A DNA stretch of 21,543 bases from Cyanobacteria bacterium UBA947 (GTDB taxonomy: Bacteria; Cyanobacteriota; Vampirovibrionia; Gastranaerophilales; Gastranaerophilaceae): assembly GCA_002293275.1 (NCBI GenBank), contig DBCX01000014.1:1-21543 (forward strand), read 5' to 3'. Both the position numbers and the translations under genes were made by a program. This document shows, one piece after another, positions 7,374-13,888 of the stretch. The notes beneath the pieces were generated by a model. The model was not told the origin of the DNA. It did not search any database and was given only the letters and a program-made list of their open reading frames with translations. Position 1 is the first letter of the stretch. Every line of letters starts with the position of its first letter.

Positions 7374-7865
7374 ATGGAATTATTAGTAGAATATTTAGCC
7401 AAAGGTTTTATGACAATGTTGTCGATTTCAATGCCGTGCGTACTGGTGGCAGCAGCAATCGGTCTGGTGGTCGGGATTTTGCAGGCGGTAACGCAGGTTC
7501 AAGAACAAACAATCGCCGCGGCACCGAAGATTCTTGGCGTATTCTTAGTAATCGTAATCGGCGGTTTGGGGTTCATTACGCTTTTGAAAAACTTCTTTTT
7601 TGAGGGAATGAATATTGCATTCAACCACGTTACAAAGGACGACAATTTTGTGCTGGCGTCGGATTATTACAGGTACACAAGCCCGTTTGACGGCGAGATG
7701 AACCGCGACCGGATTAGAAAAGGCGGCGAAGTCAACGATATTATGAAGAACCCGGGCAAGGTACCGTTTATTGACCAGCAGCAAAAGACCAAGTACCTGC
7801 CCGCACCGCAGATGCCGATGCCAAAACCGAATTTCGTTGAGACTAACCAAATTTTAGGGCGATAG
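7374..7865 (+). CDS. fliQ: FliQ, flagellar export gate protein with unusual C-terminal extension
   Basis: A protein of 163 residues. Residues 1-88 are a normal FliQ: two transmembrane helices, with MPCVLVAAAIGLVVGILQA, the TQVQEQT loop and PKILGVFLVIVIGGLGFI. FliQ is normally about 89 residues. Here a hydrophilic extension of about 75 residues follows without a stop (YYRYTSPFDGEMNRDRI, then Pro/Met-rich LPAPQMPMPKPNF). The extension would be cytoplasmic or periplasmic next to the gate, and its function is unknown. GAGGAAG supplies a ribosome binding site in the 9-base gap after fliP. No frameshift explains the extra length: the frame is open and the composition looks coding. Confidence 0.9.
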   Translation: MELLVEYLAKGFMTMLSISMPCVLVAAAIGLVVGILQAVTQVQEQTIAAAPKILGVFLVIVIGGLGFITLLKNFFFEGMNIAFNHVTKDDNFVLASDYYRYTSPFDGEMNRDRIRKGGEVNDIMKNPGKVPFIDQQQKTKYLPAPQMPMPKPNFVETNQILGR

Positions 7866-7878
7866 GGGTAAGGGGTAA
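7865..7878 (+). repeat. Two tandem GGGGTAA heptamers after fliQ
   Basis: GGGGTAA occurs twice in tandem (7865-7871, 7872-7878); the first G belongs to the fliQ stop codon. A short GC-rich hairpin-like stretch (CGCGG CTG CCGCG) follows. Heptameric tandem microrepeats are a known habit of filamentous cyanobacteria (STRR elements); a second period-7 array is at 17101-17130. Confidence 0.6.
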
Positions 7879-7920
7879 ATGCGCGGCTGCCGCGTACAAA
7901 TTACATAACAAAGGTAACGA

Positions 7921-8700
7921 ATGGATAATATATTAGACGAACTGATGAAAATGTACCCGATGCTGTCGGTTTATATGACGGCAGGGTGTCTGATGTTCGC
8001 AAGGATTATGGGTTTTATCCGGACAGCACCGGTGTTCAACCGCAAAGAAATCCCCGGGATGGTGAAACTCGCGTTGGGGTTCCTTTTGACGCTGCTTTTG
8101 ACAGGGCTAATCAAACCGGACGTGACGCTGACGCAAGAAAACTTTGTGCTCTCGCTTGGGTTGAACTTTATCGCGGGCGCGCTGGTCGGGTTTGTGGCGC
8201 AATTGATTTGTATGGCGGTGGACGCCGGCGGCGATATGATAAATATGCAGATGGGGCTTTCGTCCGCGATGATAATGGACCCGACATTCGGCTCGCAGGT
8301 GTCAATTATGAGCCGGATTTTTTCGCTTATGGGGGTGTTGATTTTCATCCAGCTCGGCGGGGTTTATTGGATTATCCAGGCACTGATTCGCAGCGTTGAA
8401 ATCTTTCCGCTGGGCGTTATGACATTGCCTTTGGACCGGATAGTCAACATGGATTATTTGATAAAAATTTCCTCAAACGTATTATTTATGGGGCTGCAAA
8501 TCGCGTCCCCCGTACTTTTGGCAACACTCGGGCAAGACATAATCCTCGGTACAATCTCAAAAACCGCACCGCAGGTAAACGTTTTCCAGTTGAGCTTCTT
8601 GTTCAAGCCGGTGTTCGGCGCGGCGATTTTAATATGGATTATGCCGATGCTGATAAACGTCATCAGCGACTATTTTATGTCGTACGCGAAGATATTTTAG
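7921..8700 (+). CDS. fliR: FliR, flagellar export gate protein
   Basis: A protein of 259 residues with about six hydrophobic segments. Family features are the N-terminal FARIMGFIRTAPVF motif, KEIPGMVKLALGFLLTLLL, the MAVDAGGDMINMQMGLSSAM loop with DPTFGSQ, and a final LINVISDYFM-type segment. It completes the FliP-Q-R gate that opens the export channel. The ATG at 7921 follows an AAAGGT site after a 55-base gap. flhB and flhA, which often follow fliR, are absent; the gene instead meets the convergent AbrB-like gene, with 4 bases of stop-codon overlap. Confidence 0.93.
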   Translation: MDNILDELMKMYPMLSVYMTAGCLMFARIMGFIRTAPVFNRKEIPGMVKLALGFLLTLLLTGLIKPDVTLTQENFVLSLGLNFIAGALVGFVAQLICMAVDAGGDMINMQMGLSSAMIMDPTFGSQVSIMSRIFSLMGVLIFIQLGGVYWIIQALIRSVEIFPLGVMTLPLDRIVNMDYLIKISSNVLFMGLQIASPVLLATLGQDIILGTISKTAPQVNVFQLSFLFKPVFGAAILIWIMPMLINVISDYFMSYAKIF

Positions 8701-8858
8701 TCCTCTTTTTCGACCTTGGTAATTTTTAAGCCGTCGGGTAAAACTTCAATATCTACGTCATGCAAAATCGGGTTGATTTTAAGTGAATCAAGAACTAACT
8801 TTGGTATCACTATACCATAACTGTTGCCCATTACTCTGAATTTCTTACGTATAATCAT
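8697..8858 (-). CDS. AbrB/MazE-like DNA-binding protein, module 1
   Basis: A protein of 53 residues from the ATG at 8858. It has the swapped-hairpin AbrB/SpoVT signature: KFRVMGNSYGIVIPK, then VLDSLKINP, then a short beta-rich end (DIEVLPDGLKITKV). Family members bind operator DNA as dimers, and many are antitoxins that repress their own operon. It shares 28 of 50 aligned residues with the gene at 13646-13801. A TATAAT box ends 6 bases before this ATG and there is no Shine-Dalgarno, so a leaderless mRNA is likely; a longer frame start (8921) would run through the promoter and was not chosen. It is divergent from the 60-residue gene at 8934, 75 bases away, and its stop overlaps the fliR stop. 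Confidence 0.85.
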   Translation of the reverse strand: MIIRKKFRVMGNSYGIVIPKLVLDSLKINPILHDVDIEVLPDGLKITKVEKED

Positions 8859-8864
8859 AATAGC

Positions 8865-8911
8865 ATTATAGCATATCATGTATTGACTTTTGTGATTACT
8901 TGCGCTATACT
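8865..8911. promoter_or_regulatory. Overlapping divergent promoters of module 1
   Basis: Plus strand: TTGACT (8883-8888) and TATACT (8906-8911) are 17 bases apart and drive the 60-residue gene. Minus strand: TATAAT (8865-8870) with TG-C before it lies 6 bases from the AbrB-like ATG. TAGCAT is directly repeated at 8861-8866 and 8869-8874 across the minus -10 box and could be an operator for the AbrB-like protein. The minus-strand -35 region falls on the plus-strand -35 box, so the two promoters should compete. Confidence 0.65.
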
Positions 8912-8933
8912 TGGGATACACAAGGAGATTACC

Positions 8934-9116
8934 ATGTTAACACAAGAAAAGCTCAGCCAAATTGAAACACCAGCCTACAAGATTCAAAGCCTTGCCGCCG
9001 CCATAGTTTGCCTCACGCAAGACTTTGAGGCCGCCAACCCGCAAAAAATGGCGCACGCACACACTATATCAAAATACATCCTCACAGAGCTGGATAAAAT
9101 CATTAAACTATTCTAG
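8934..9116 (+). CDS. 60-residue protein of module 1, function unknown
   Basis: Exactly 60 residues from an ATG 6 bases after AAGGAG. It is predicted to be two or three helices: a first amphipathic helix (KLSQIETPAYKIQSLAAAIV), a short loop with DFEAANPQKMAHAH, and a second helix (ISKYILTELDKIIKLF). There is no membrane segment or known catalytic motif. It is clearly paralogous to the protein at 13889-14089 (29 of 60 identical; shared KIxSLA, DFE, PQK.AH and KII.F). The gene faces away from an AbrB-like gene in the same arrangement in both places. Its stop codon overlaps the acd stop by 4 bases. It could be the partner of the DNA-binding protein (toxin-like, co-regulator or anti-defence), but nothing in the sequence settles this. 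It does not resemble MazF. Confidence 0.8.
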   Translation: MLTQEKLSQIETPAYKIQSLAAAIVCLTQDFEAANPQKMAHAHTISKYILTELDKIIKLF

Positions 9117-11266
9117 TGGCGGTGGTTTGAGCAGTGGCAAGGTTGGATGACCTGTTTTGCCTCGTCAAGCCGCAGCGCAATCCGGCCGTCAACCGCAACG
9201 CCTTCGCCGGTCGCCTCGGAAATCAACAGCGGGTTGATGTCAAGCTCGTCAATGAATTTAAAATCATTCACCAGCTGCGACAATCTCAAAAGCGTTTCTT
9301 GAATCTGGTCAATCTGCGCAGGTTTTGTGCCGCGCGCGCCTTCAAGCAGGTGGTACGCCTTGACGGATTTAATCATCTCAAGCGCCTCATCGTCAGTCAA
9401 AGGTGCAAGCCGGAAAGTCACGTCCTTCATCACCTCAATGAACACGCCGCCCAGCCCGAACATCATCATCGGCCCGTATTGCGGGTCGGTCGCGATACCG
9501 CAAACCATCTCGCGGCTGCCTTTTACCATCTCTTGAATAATCACGCCCTCCAGCCCGTCAATCAGACCTTTTGCCTCTAACCGGCCCAAAAGCGCGTTAT
9601 ATTCGTTAACCAATTGTTCTTCGGATTGGATGTTCACAACAACGCCGCCAACATCTGTTTTGTGCGATGTGGTTTTTGAAGTCATTTTCATAACAACAGG
9701 GTAGCCAATCGCGTTGCCAAGTTCTTTGACCTCGTCAACATTAACCGCCAAACCGTATTTGCACGCGCGAATCCCGTAGGCTTGCAGCACATCAATACTT
9801 TCAAGCGTCGTAAGCTGGTCACGGTCTTCCGCGATAGCGTGCGCGATAATATGCTCAACTTTCGGCTTGTTCACGTTGTAAACAGGCACTTTACCCTGCG
9901 GTTTGTTCTGCCACTCGGCGTATTGGAGCAGGCGTTTCATTGCGCGCGCGCCTTCTTCCGCGTACGGGTAAAACGGCATGTTGACCGTTTCAAAATCAGC
10001 AAGTTTCGTGAAGAAATCCGCCGTTGTCATGAACACGCCGATAACCGGTTTGTCAGGGTATTTGGCGCGGACTTCCATGACAGCTTTTGCCATATTAACG
10101 TCGGTTTCGCCCATCAACAGCAGGTAGATAACCATTACCATATCAACGTTTTCGTCTTTCAGGCAGGCCTCAAGTGTTTGTTGGTACTGCTGCGCGTTCG
10201 CTGATGCAATCATATCAACCGGGTTTTTAACCGATGCCGCAGACGGCAGGTAGCTTTTCAGGTACTCGGTCGTTTCGGGCGCAAGTTTTGCGATTTCCAT
10301 ACCGTATTCGCACAACGCGTCGGTCGCCATAATCCCCGGGCCGCCTGAGTTTGTCAAAATCGCAACCCGTTTACCCTTCGGCAGCGGTGATTTTGCAAAC
10401 GCCTGGGCTGTGCCGAACAGGTCGCGCAATTCTATCTCGCGAATTACACCTGATTGTTTCAAAAGCGCGTCTGCTGCTTTGTCCGCGCCGGCAAGCGAGC
10501 CTGTGTGCGAACTTGCGGCCGATGCACCTGCCGCAGAGCGGCCGGATTTGAGCGCAACAATCGGTTTCTTTTTTGAGATTCTTGTTGCAACCTTGCGGAA
10601 GTTCGCCGGATTAACAATACCTTCAAGATAAAGCATAATCTGCTTTGAATCCGTATCGTTTTCCCAGTATTCAAGCAGGTCTTCGGCGTTCACATCTGCC
10701 TGGTTTCCGGTTGAAACAAACTGTGAAAGCCCGATATTAATATCTTTTAGCACATTCAAAACGCCGCAGCCAAGCGCACCCGATTGCGAAGAAAACGCAA
10801 CATCGCCCTGCACAGGCAGTGCAGCCGCAAAAGACGCATCCATCGCCGCAGCCGTGTTAATGACACCGACGCAGTTTGGCCCAATGATACGCATCCCGTA
10901 TTCTTTAACCTTTGCCATCAGGGATTTTTCAAGAAGGGCACCTTCGCCGCCGACCTCTTTAAACCCTGCGGAGATAATAACAAGCCCCTTTATCCCTTTT
11001 TCGTTGCACTGGTCAACGGTTTCAAGCACAAATTTTGAGTTAACGACAATGACAGCCAAATCAATTTCACCGGGCGCTTCAAGAACACTTGTGTACGCCT
11101 GCATTCCGTACATCTCGCCGCCTTTGGGGTTGACCGGATAAATTTTACCGGCAAACTTGTACTCTGTCAGACGTTTCATAATCTCTGAGCCAACCGTGCC
11201 GTCTTTTGCTGACGCCCCAATTACCGCAATCGCCTGGGGCTTCATAATTTTGTCTAAAATGTTCAT
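9113..11266 (-). CDS. acdA: ADP-forming acetyl-CoA synthetase (alpha-beta fused)
   Basis: A protein of 717 residues that converts acetyl-CoA, ADP and phosphate to acetate, CoA and ATP, the energy-yielding last step of acetate fermentation. The N-terminal half has the CoA-binding Rossmann domain (AIAVIGASAKDGTVGSEI) and ligase domains with the phosphorylated histidine H254 in SSHTGSLAG and the IGPNCVGVIN motif. The C-terminal part (about 480-700) is an ATP-grasp domain (YPVVMKMTSKTTSHKTDVGG, LDINPLLIS). The length matches fused bacterial and archaeal enzymes; related peptide or protein acyltransferases (Pat) have an additional GNAT domain, which is absent here. The ATG at 11266 follows an AGAGGAG site. 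The radical SAM gene lies 20 bases upstream on the same strand, so the two probably form an operon. Confidence 0.9.
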   Translation of the reverse strand: MNILDKIMKPQAIAVIGASAKDGTVGSEIMKRLTEYKFAGKIYPVNPKGGEMYGMQAYTSVLEAPGEIDLAVIVVNSKFVLETVDQCNEKGIKGLVIISAGFKEVGGEGALLEKSLMAKVKEYGMRIIGPNCVGVINTAAAMDASFAAALPVQGDVAFSSQSGALGCGVLNVLKDINIGLSQFVSTGNQADVNAEDLLEYWENDTDSKQIMLYLEGIVNPANFRKVATRISKKKPIVALKSGRSAAGASAASSHTGSLAGADKAADALLKQSGVIREIELRDLFGTAQAFAKSPLPKGKRVAILTNSGGPGIMATDALCEYGMEIAKLAPETTEYLKSYLPSAASVKNPVDMIASANAQQYQQTLEACLKDENVDMVMVIYLLLMGETDVNMAKAVMEVRAKYPDKPVIGVFMTTADFFTKLADFETVNMPFYPYAEEGARAMKRLLQYAEWQNKPQGKVPVYNVNKPKVEHIIAHAIAEDRDQLTTLESIDVLQAYGIRACKYGLAVNVDEVKELGNAIGYPVVMKMTSKTTSHKTDVGGVVVNIQSEEQLVNEYNALLGRLEAKGLIDGLEGVIIQEMVKGSREMVCGIATDPQYGPMMMFGLGGVFIEVMKDVTFRLAPLTDDEALEMIKSVKAYHLLEGARGTKPAQIDQIQETLLRLSQLVNDFKFIDELDINPLLISEATGEGVAVDGRIALRLDEAKQVIQPCHCSNHRH

Positions 11267-11286
11267 CTTGTTTCTCCTCTAATATA

Positions 11287-11952
11287 TTAATAACCGTTTT
11301 CAATCCATTCTCTCACGCGAAACTGCGCACCAAGCTCGTTTGCGATTTTTTCGCAAGCCGCGGTATCAATTTGCATACCTTTAAAGCCCTGCACGACGGT
11401 TGCTGTCGTCTTTATTTTATTATGCGCGCAACATGCAATAAAATCAAGCACCTCTTTGTAGGCGTTTTTAATTTTTGGTCTGGAAATTTCGTTGTATTGA
11501 TGTTCGTCCGGCGCGTTCAGGCTGACAGAGATTTCATCAACAAGTCCGGCCAATTCCGGCACAATATCTCTTTGACGGATAGCGTTTGCGTGGCCGTTGG
11601 TGTTAAGGCGCACCTTCGTTCCCGGAAAATTTTCTTTGATATAGGCTGCGACCTCTTTTAAAATATCCAGCCGGAGCGTCGGCTCGCCGTAACCGCAGAA
11701 AGTAATTTCTTTCATGTCACCTTGAACTTTTTTCAGGGTCTGTGAGATCCCGGAACAAGCCCGGGATGACATGTGCGTTTCCAGCTGCGCGATAACATCT
11801 GCGGCAGTAAAGTTCTCGGTTTCAAGCCACAGGTTCGCGCCGCAAACATCGTCCTTATCGTTTCGCAAACAAAAAATGCAATCGTTTGTGCACGCGTTTG
11901 TCAGGTTGATGTAAGTTTTGCCGTCAAGTTCGTAAACAAATATGTTCGCCAT
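11287..11952 (-). CDS. Radical SAM protein of the TatD-linked type, carrying an in-frame repeat insertion
   Basis: A protein of 221 residues. The N-terminus YELDGKTYINLTNACTNDC holds the radical SAM cysteines C21, C25 and C28. FCGYGEPTLRLDIL supplies the SAM-binding GEP motif, and VRLNTNGHAN is also typical. The pattern (short, INLTN.C start, NLWLE segment) matches radical SAM proteins often encoded beside TatD nucleases; the substrate is unknown. Between these motifs, residues about 60-80 (SSRACSGISQTLKKVQGDM) are encoded by a palindromic repeat and look inserted. No tatD is present here; acd follows after 20 bases. The start codon has no Shine-Dalgarno and lies 8 bases from a GATAAT box that interlocks with the divergent uvrC promoter. 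Confidence 0.85.
   Translation of the reverse strand: MANIFVYELDGKTYINLTNACTNDCIFCLRNDKDDVCGANLWLETENFTAADVIAQLETHMSSRACSGISQTLKKVQGDMKEITFCGYGEPTLRLDILKEVAAYIKENFPGTKVRLNTNGHANAIRQRDIVPELAGLVDEISVSLNAPDEHQYNEISRPKIKNAYKEVLDFIACCAHNKIKTTATVVQGFKGMQIDTAACEKIANELGAQFRVREWIENGY
11713..11773. repeat. Palindromic repeat element, copy B, inside the radical SAM gene
   Basis: The outer ends CATGTCA (11713-11719) and TGACATG (11767-11773) are inverted. Inside, ATCCCGG (11747-11753) and CCGGGAT (11761-11767) pair around AACAAGC. The element is translated in frame on the minus strand and adds about 20 residues. The core matches the palindromes at 5071-5091 and, more loosely, 14104-14126. It recalls the palindromic elements of Rickettsia that sit in frame within genes. 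Confidence 0.75.
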
Positions 11953-11966
11953 GCTATAATATTATC
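11953..11966. promoter_or_regulatory. Interlocked divergent promoter of uvrC and the radical SAM gene
   Basis: Only 14 bases separate the two start codons. Plus strand: TG-C-TATAAT, with the -10 at 11955-11960, 6 bases before the uvrC ATG. Minus strand: GATAAT (11961-11966), 8 bases before the radical SAM ATG. Both messages would begin at or within a base or two of the start codon. The -35 regions fall inside the opposing genes and are weak. Confidence 0.6.
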
Positions 11967-13553
11967 ATGAAAACAACTTTAACTCTGCTGCCGACGTTGC
12001 CCGGCTGTTATATTTATTACGACAAATCAGGTGCGGTGATTTATGTGGGCAAAGCCAAGAATATCAAGCGCCGCGTGTCAAGCTATTTCAACAAAAAACA
12101 CGATGATGCAAAAACCAATGTGCTTGTCTCGCAAATCGAGCGCGTGGATTTTATCATCACGAACACCGAGGTTGAGGCGCTGATTTTGGAAAGCCACCTG
12201 ATTAAAAAACACAAACCCAAATACAATATTTTGCTCAAAGACGATAAAAAATACCCGTATTTTTTAATAACGGATGAGGATTTTCCGCGGATTGCGGTTG
12301 TGCGCAAAAAAAACATGAACCCCGAAAAAGGCCGCTACTACGGGCCATACACCGACGCGCGCGCGATGTATGCAACGCTTGATTTTTTAAAGAAAATTTT
12401 TCCGCTCAAACAATGCAAAACGATGAAAAAAAAGCCGTGTTTGTATTCGCAAATCGGAAGGTGCCTTGCACCATGCTCCGGGAAGGTCACAAGCGCGGAG
12501 TACAAATCGCTGGTGGGACAGGTTGAGCTTTTTTTGTCCGGAAAACAAGGGGAGCTTTTAAAACACATTATGGCGCAAATTCAGGTGTACTCGGATTCAC
12601 AGCAGTACGAAAAGGCTGCGCGGCTGCGCGACAGCTACCTTGACCTTAAAAAAACGCTTGAAAAACAGCGCGTGGTAAGCGAAAACACAAAACTAAACGA
12701 GGATATTGTCTCAATGGCGCACGAGGACGGGATTTTTGTGTTTGTAATCCTGATGATTCGCGAGGGCCGGCTGATTGATAAAAAAGAGTTTGTTTACGAG
12801 GGTGAGGCCGACCTTGAAACCTTTATAAGAGAGTATTACACAAATGTCTCATTTACCCCCCCAAACAAAATCATAGTCAAAGAGTTGGCGGACAAGGCAC
12901 TTTACGAACAGTGGTTGAAAGTCAAAATCGTTTCAGGCGGCAAAGAGCTGCTGGCGCTGGCGGACAAAAACGCGCAAGCGGCACTGGAGCAGGCAAAACT
13001 CAAACGCGCGGTCAAGCTGCGTGAGGATTTCAACGACATCGGCGCGCAGCTGAAAAAAGAATTGGGGCTGAAAAATTTTCCGCACCGGATTGAATGCTAC
13101 GATATCTCGCATATTCAAGGGACAAACACGGTGGCGTCAATGGTTGTGTTCCTAAACGGGCTGGCGAAAAAAACCGCGTACAAAAAATTCAAAATCAAAA
13201 CGACCGAGGGCAAGCCGGACGATTTTGCGTCAATGCAGGAGGTTTTATCGCGGCGGCTTGCAAGACTGGGCGACAAAGGCTGGGAGCGGCCGGATTTAAT
13301 AATCATAGACGGCGGCAAAGGCCAGTTGTCGAGCGTTGCGGGACTTATTCCGGACGGGATTGACGTTGTGAGTTTGGCAAAACGCGAGGAGGAAGTCTTT
13401 TTGCCGCGCCGCTCAAAACCGATTATTTTGCCGCGCGATTCCGGCGCGCTGTTTTTGTTCCAGCGGATTCGCGACGAGGCACACAGGTTTGCAATAACAT
13501 ACCACAGAAAACTTCGTTCAAAAGAAATAAAAAACACGCCCAGAGAGATTTGA
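11967..13553 (+). CDS. uvrC: UvrC excinuclease subunit, lacking the C-terminal HhH domain
   Basis: A protein of 528 residues; UvrC is usually near 600. The nuclease that makes both cuts around a DNA lesion with UvrAB. The GIY-YIG domain is at residues 12-90 (GCYIYYDKSGAVIYVGKAKN), a cysteine cluster follows (KKPCLYSQIGRCLAPC), and the UVR UvrB-binding motif is at about 195-230 (YSDSQQYEKAARLRDSYLDL). The RNase H-like domain is at about 370-520 with ECYDISHIQGTNTVASMVVF, IIIDGGKGQLSS and HRFAITYHRKLRSK. The helix-hairpin-helix pair that normally follows HRKLRSK is missing: the frame ends six codons into an antisense tRNA-Arg and stops at TGA. The 3' incision machinery is complete; DNA binding for the 5' cut may be altered. 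Start codon 6 bases after TATAAT, leaderless. Confidence 0.93.
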   Translation: MKTTLTLLPTLPGCYIYYDKSGAVIYVGKAKNIKRRVSSYFNKKHDDAKTNVLVSQIERVDFIITNTEVEALILESHLIKKHKPKYNILLKDDKKYPYFLITDEDFPRIAVVRKKNMNPEKGRYYGPYTDARAMYATLDFLKKIFPLKQCKTMKKKPCLYSQIGRCLAPCSGKVTSAEYKSLVGQVELFLSGKQGELLKHIMAQIQVYSDSQQYEKAARLRDSYLDLKKTLEKQRVVSENTKLNEDIVSMAHEDGIFVFVILMIREGRLIDKKEFVYEGEADLETFIREYYTNVSFTPPNKIIVKELADKALYEQWLKVKIVSGGKELLALADKNAQAALEQAKLKRAVKLREDFNDIGAQLKKELGLKNFPHRIECYDISHIQGTNTVASMVVFLNGLAKKTAYKKFKIKTTEGKPDDFASMQEVLSRRLARLGDKGWERPDLIIIDGGKGQLSSVAGLIPDGIDVVSLAKREEEVFLPRRSKPIILPRDSGALFLFQRIRDEAHRFAITYHRKLRSKEIKNTPREI

Positions 13554-13608
13554 ACTCCCGACCTCACGGTTCGTAGCCGTACGCTCTATCCAGCTGAGCT
13601 ATGGGCGC
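13535..13608 (-). tRNA. tRNA-Arg (anticodon ACG)
   Basis: The minus strand folds as a full cloverleaf: acceptor GCGCCCA with TGGGCGT (one G-T pair at the end), D arm with AGCTCAGCTGGATAGAGC, anticodon stem ACGG/CCGT around loop CTACGAA (anticodon ACG), and T arm GGGAG-TTCAAAT-CTCTC. The discriminator base is G and the CCA end is not encoded; a TTTTTT run follows at once. The last 19 bases overlap the 3' end of uvrC on the opposite strand. Confidence 0.93.
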
Positions 13609-13645
13609 ATAACTGCATCATCTCACAAACAAAATTTTTAATCAA

Positions 13646-13801
13646 CTAATCTTCTTTTTTAATCTTTTTCAGCACTATGCGGTCGTTTTCAACTTCCATG
13701 TCTAAATCATGCAAAACCGGGTTGATTTTTAGTATATCAAGCACCATTCTTGGCATTATTATGCCCCAACTATTACCTAATGTTTGAAATTTTCTACGCA
13801 T
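13646..13801 (-). CDS. AbrB/MazE-like DNA-binding protein, module 2
   Basis: A protein of 51 residues from the ATG at 13801, which follows an AAGGA site. It has the same AbrB/SpoVT signature as module 1 (KFQTLGNSWGIIMPR, VLDILKINPVLHD) and ends in KKED. It shares 28 of 50 aligned residues with the 8697-8858 protein. It probably binds the promoter region between itself and the divergent 60-residue gene. It lies 37 bases upstream of the tRNA-Arg 5' end, on the same strand. Unlike the module 1 copy it has a leader of about 30 bases with a ribosome binding site. It could be an antitoxin-like repressor, but no recognisable toxin partner is present. Confidence 0.82.
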   Translation of the reverse strand: MRRKFQTLGNSWGIIMPRMVLDILKINPVLHDLDMEVENDRIVLKKIKKED

Positions 13802-13818
13802 TTATTAATCCTTATTGC

Positions 13819-13828
13819 CAACATGTTG
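13819..13828. promoter_or_regulatory. Candidate operator palindrome of module 2
   Basis: CAACATGTTG is a perfect 10-base palindrome lying between the minus-strand -10 box and the AbrB-like start codon. AbrB-family dimers often bind such inverted repeats; binding here is inferred from position only. Confidence 0.35.
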
Positions 13829-13836
13829 CTAATAAT

Positions 13837-13881
13837 ATTATAACATTTTTGCTTGACTTACGTTATTAACTATGTTAAAAT
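13837..13881. promoter_or_regulatory. Overlapping divergent promoters of module 2
   Basis: Plus strand: TTGACT (13853-13858) and TAAAAT (13876-13881), 17 bases apart, 7 bases before the ATG at 13889. Minus strand: TATAAT (13837-13842) with TG-T before it, serving the AbrB-like gene. The layout repeats that of module 1: the same TTGACT, the same 17-base spacer, and a minus -10 box 10-12 bases beyond it. Confidence 0.65.
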
Positions 13882-13888
13882 CATTGTT

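Noticed and set aside
8697..9116. Classic mazEF toxin-antitoxin operon
   Set aside because: The AbrB-like gene fits MazE, but the partner is 60 residues, helical and divergent; MazF is about 110 residues and co-directional.
13610..13650. Remnant of the missing UvrC HhH domain beyond the tRNA
   Set aside because: The following sequence codes for the AbrB-like gene, and no HhH-like peptide is visible in the neighbouring frames.
13853..13888. TTG start for the module 2 60-residue gene
   Set aside because: That TTG is the first part of the TTGACT -35 box; the promoter would lie inside the gene.
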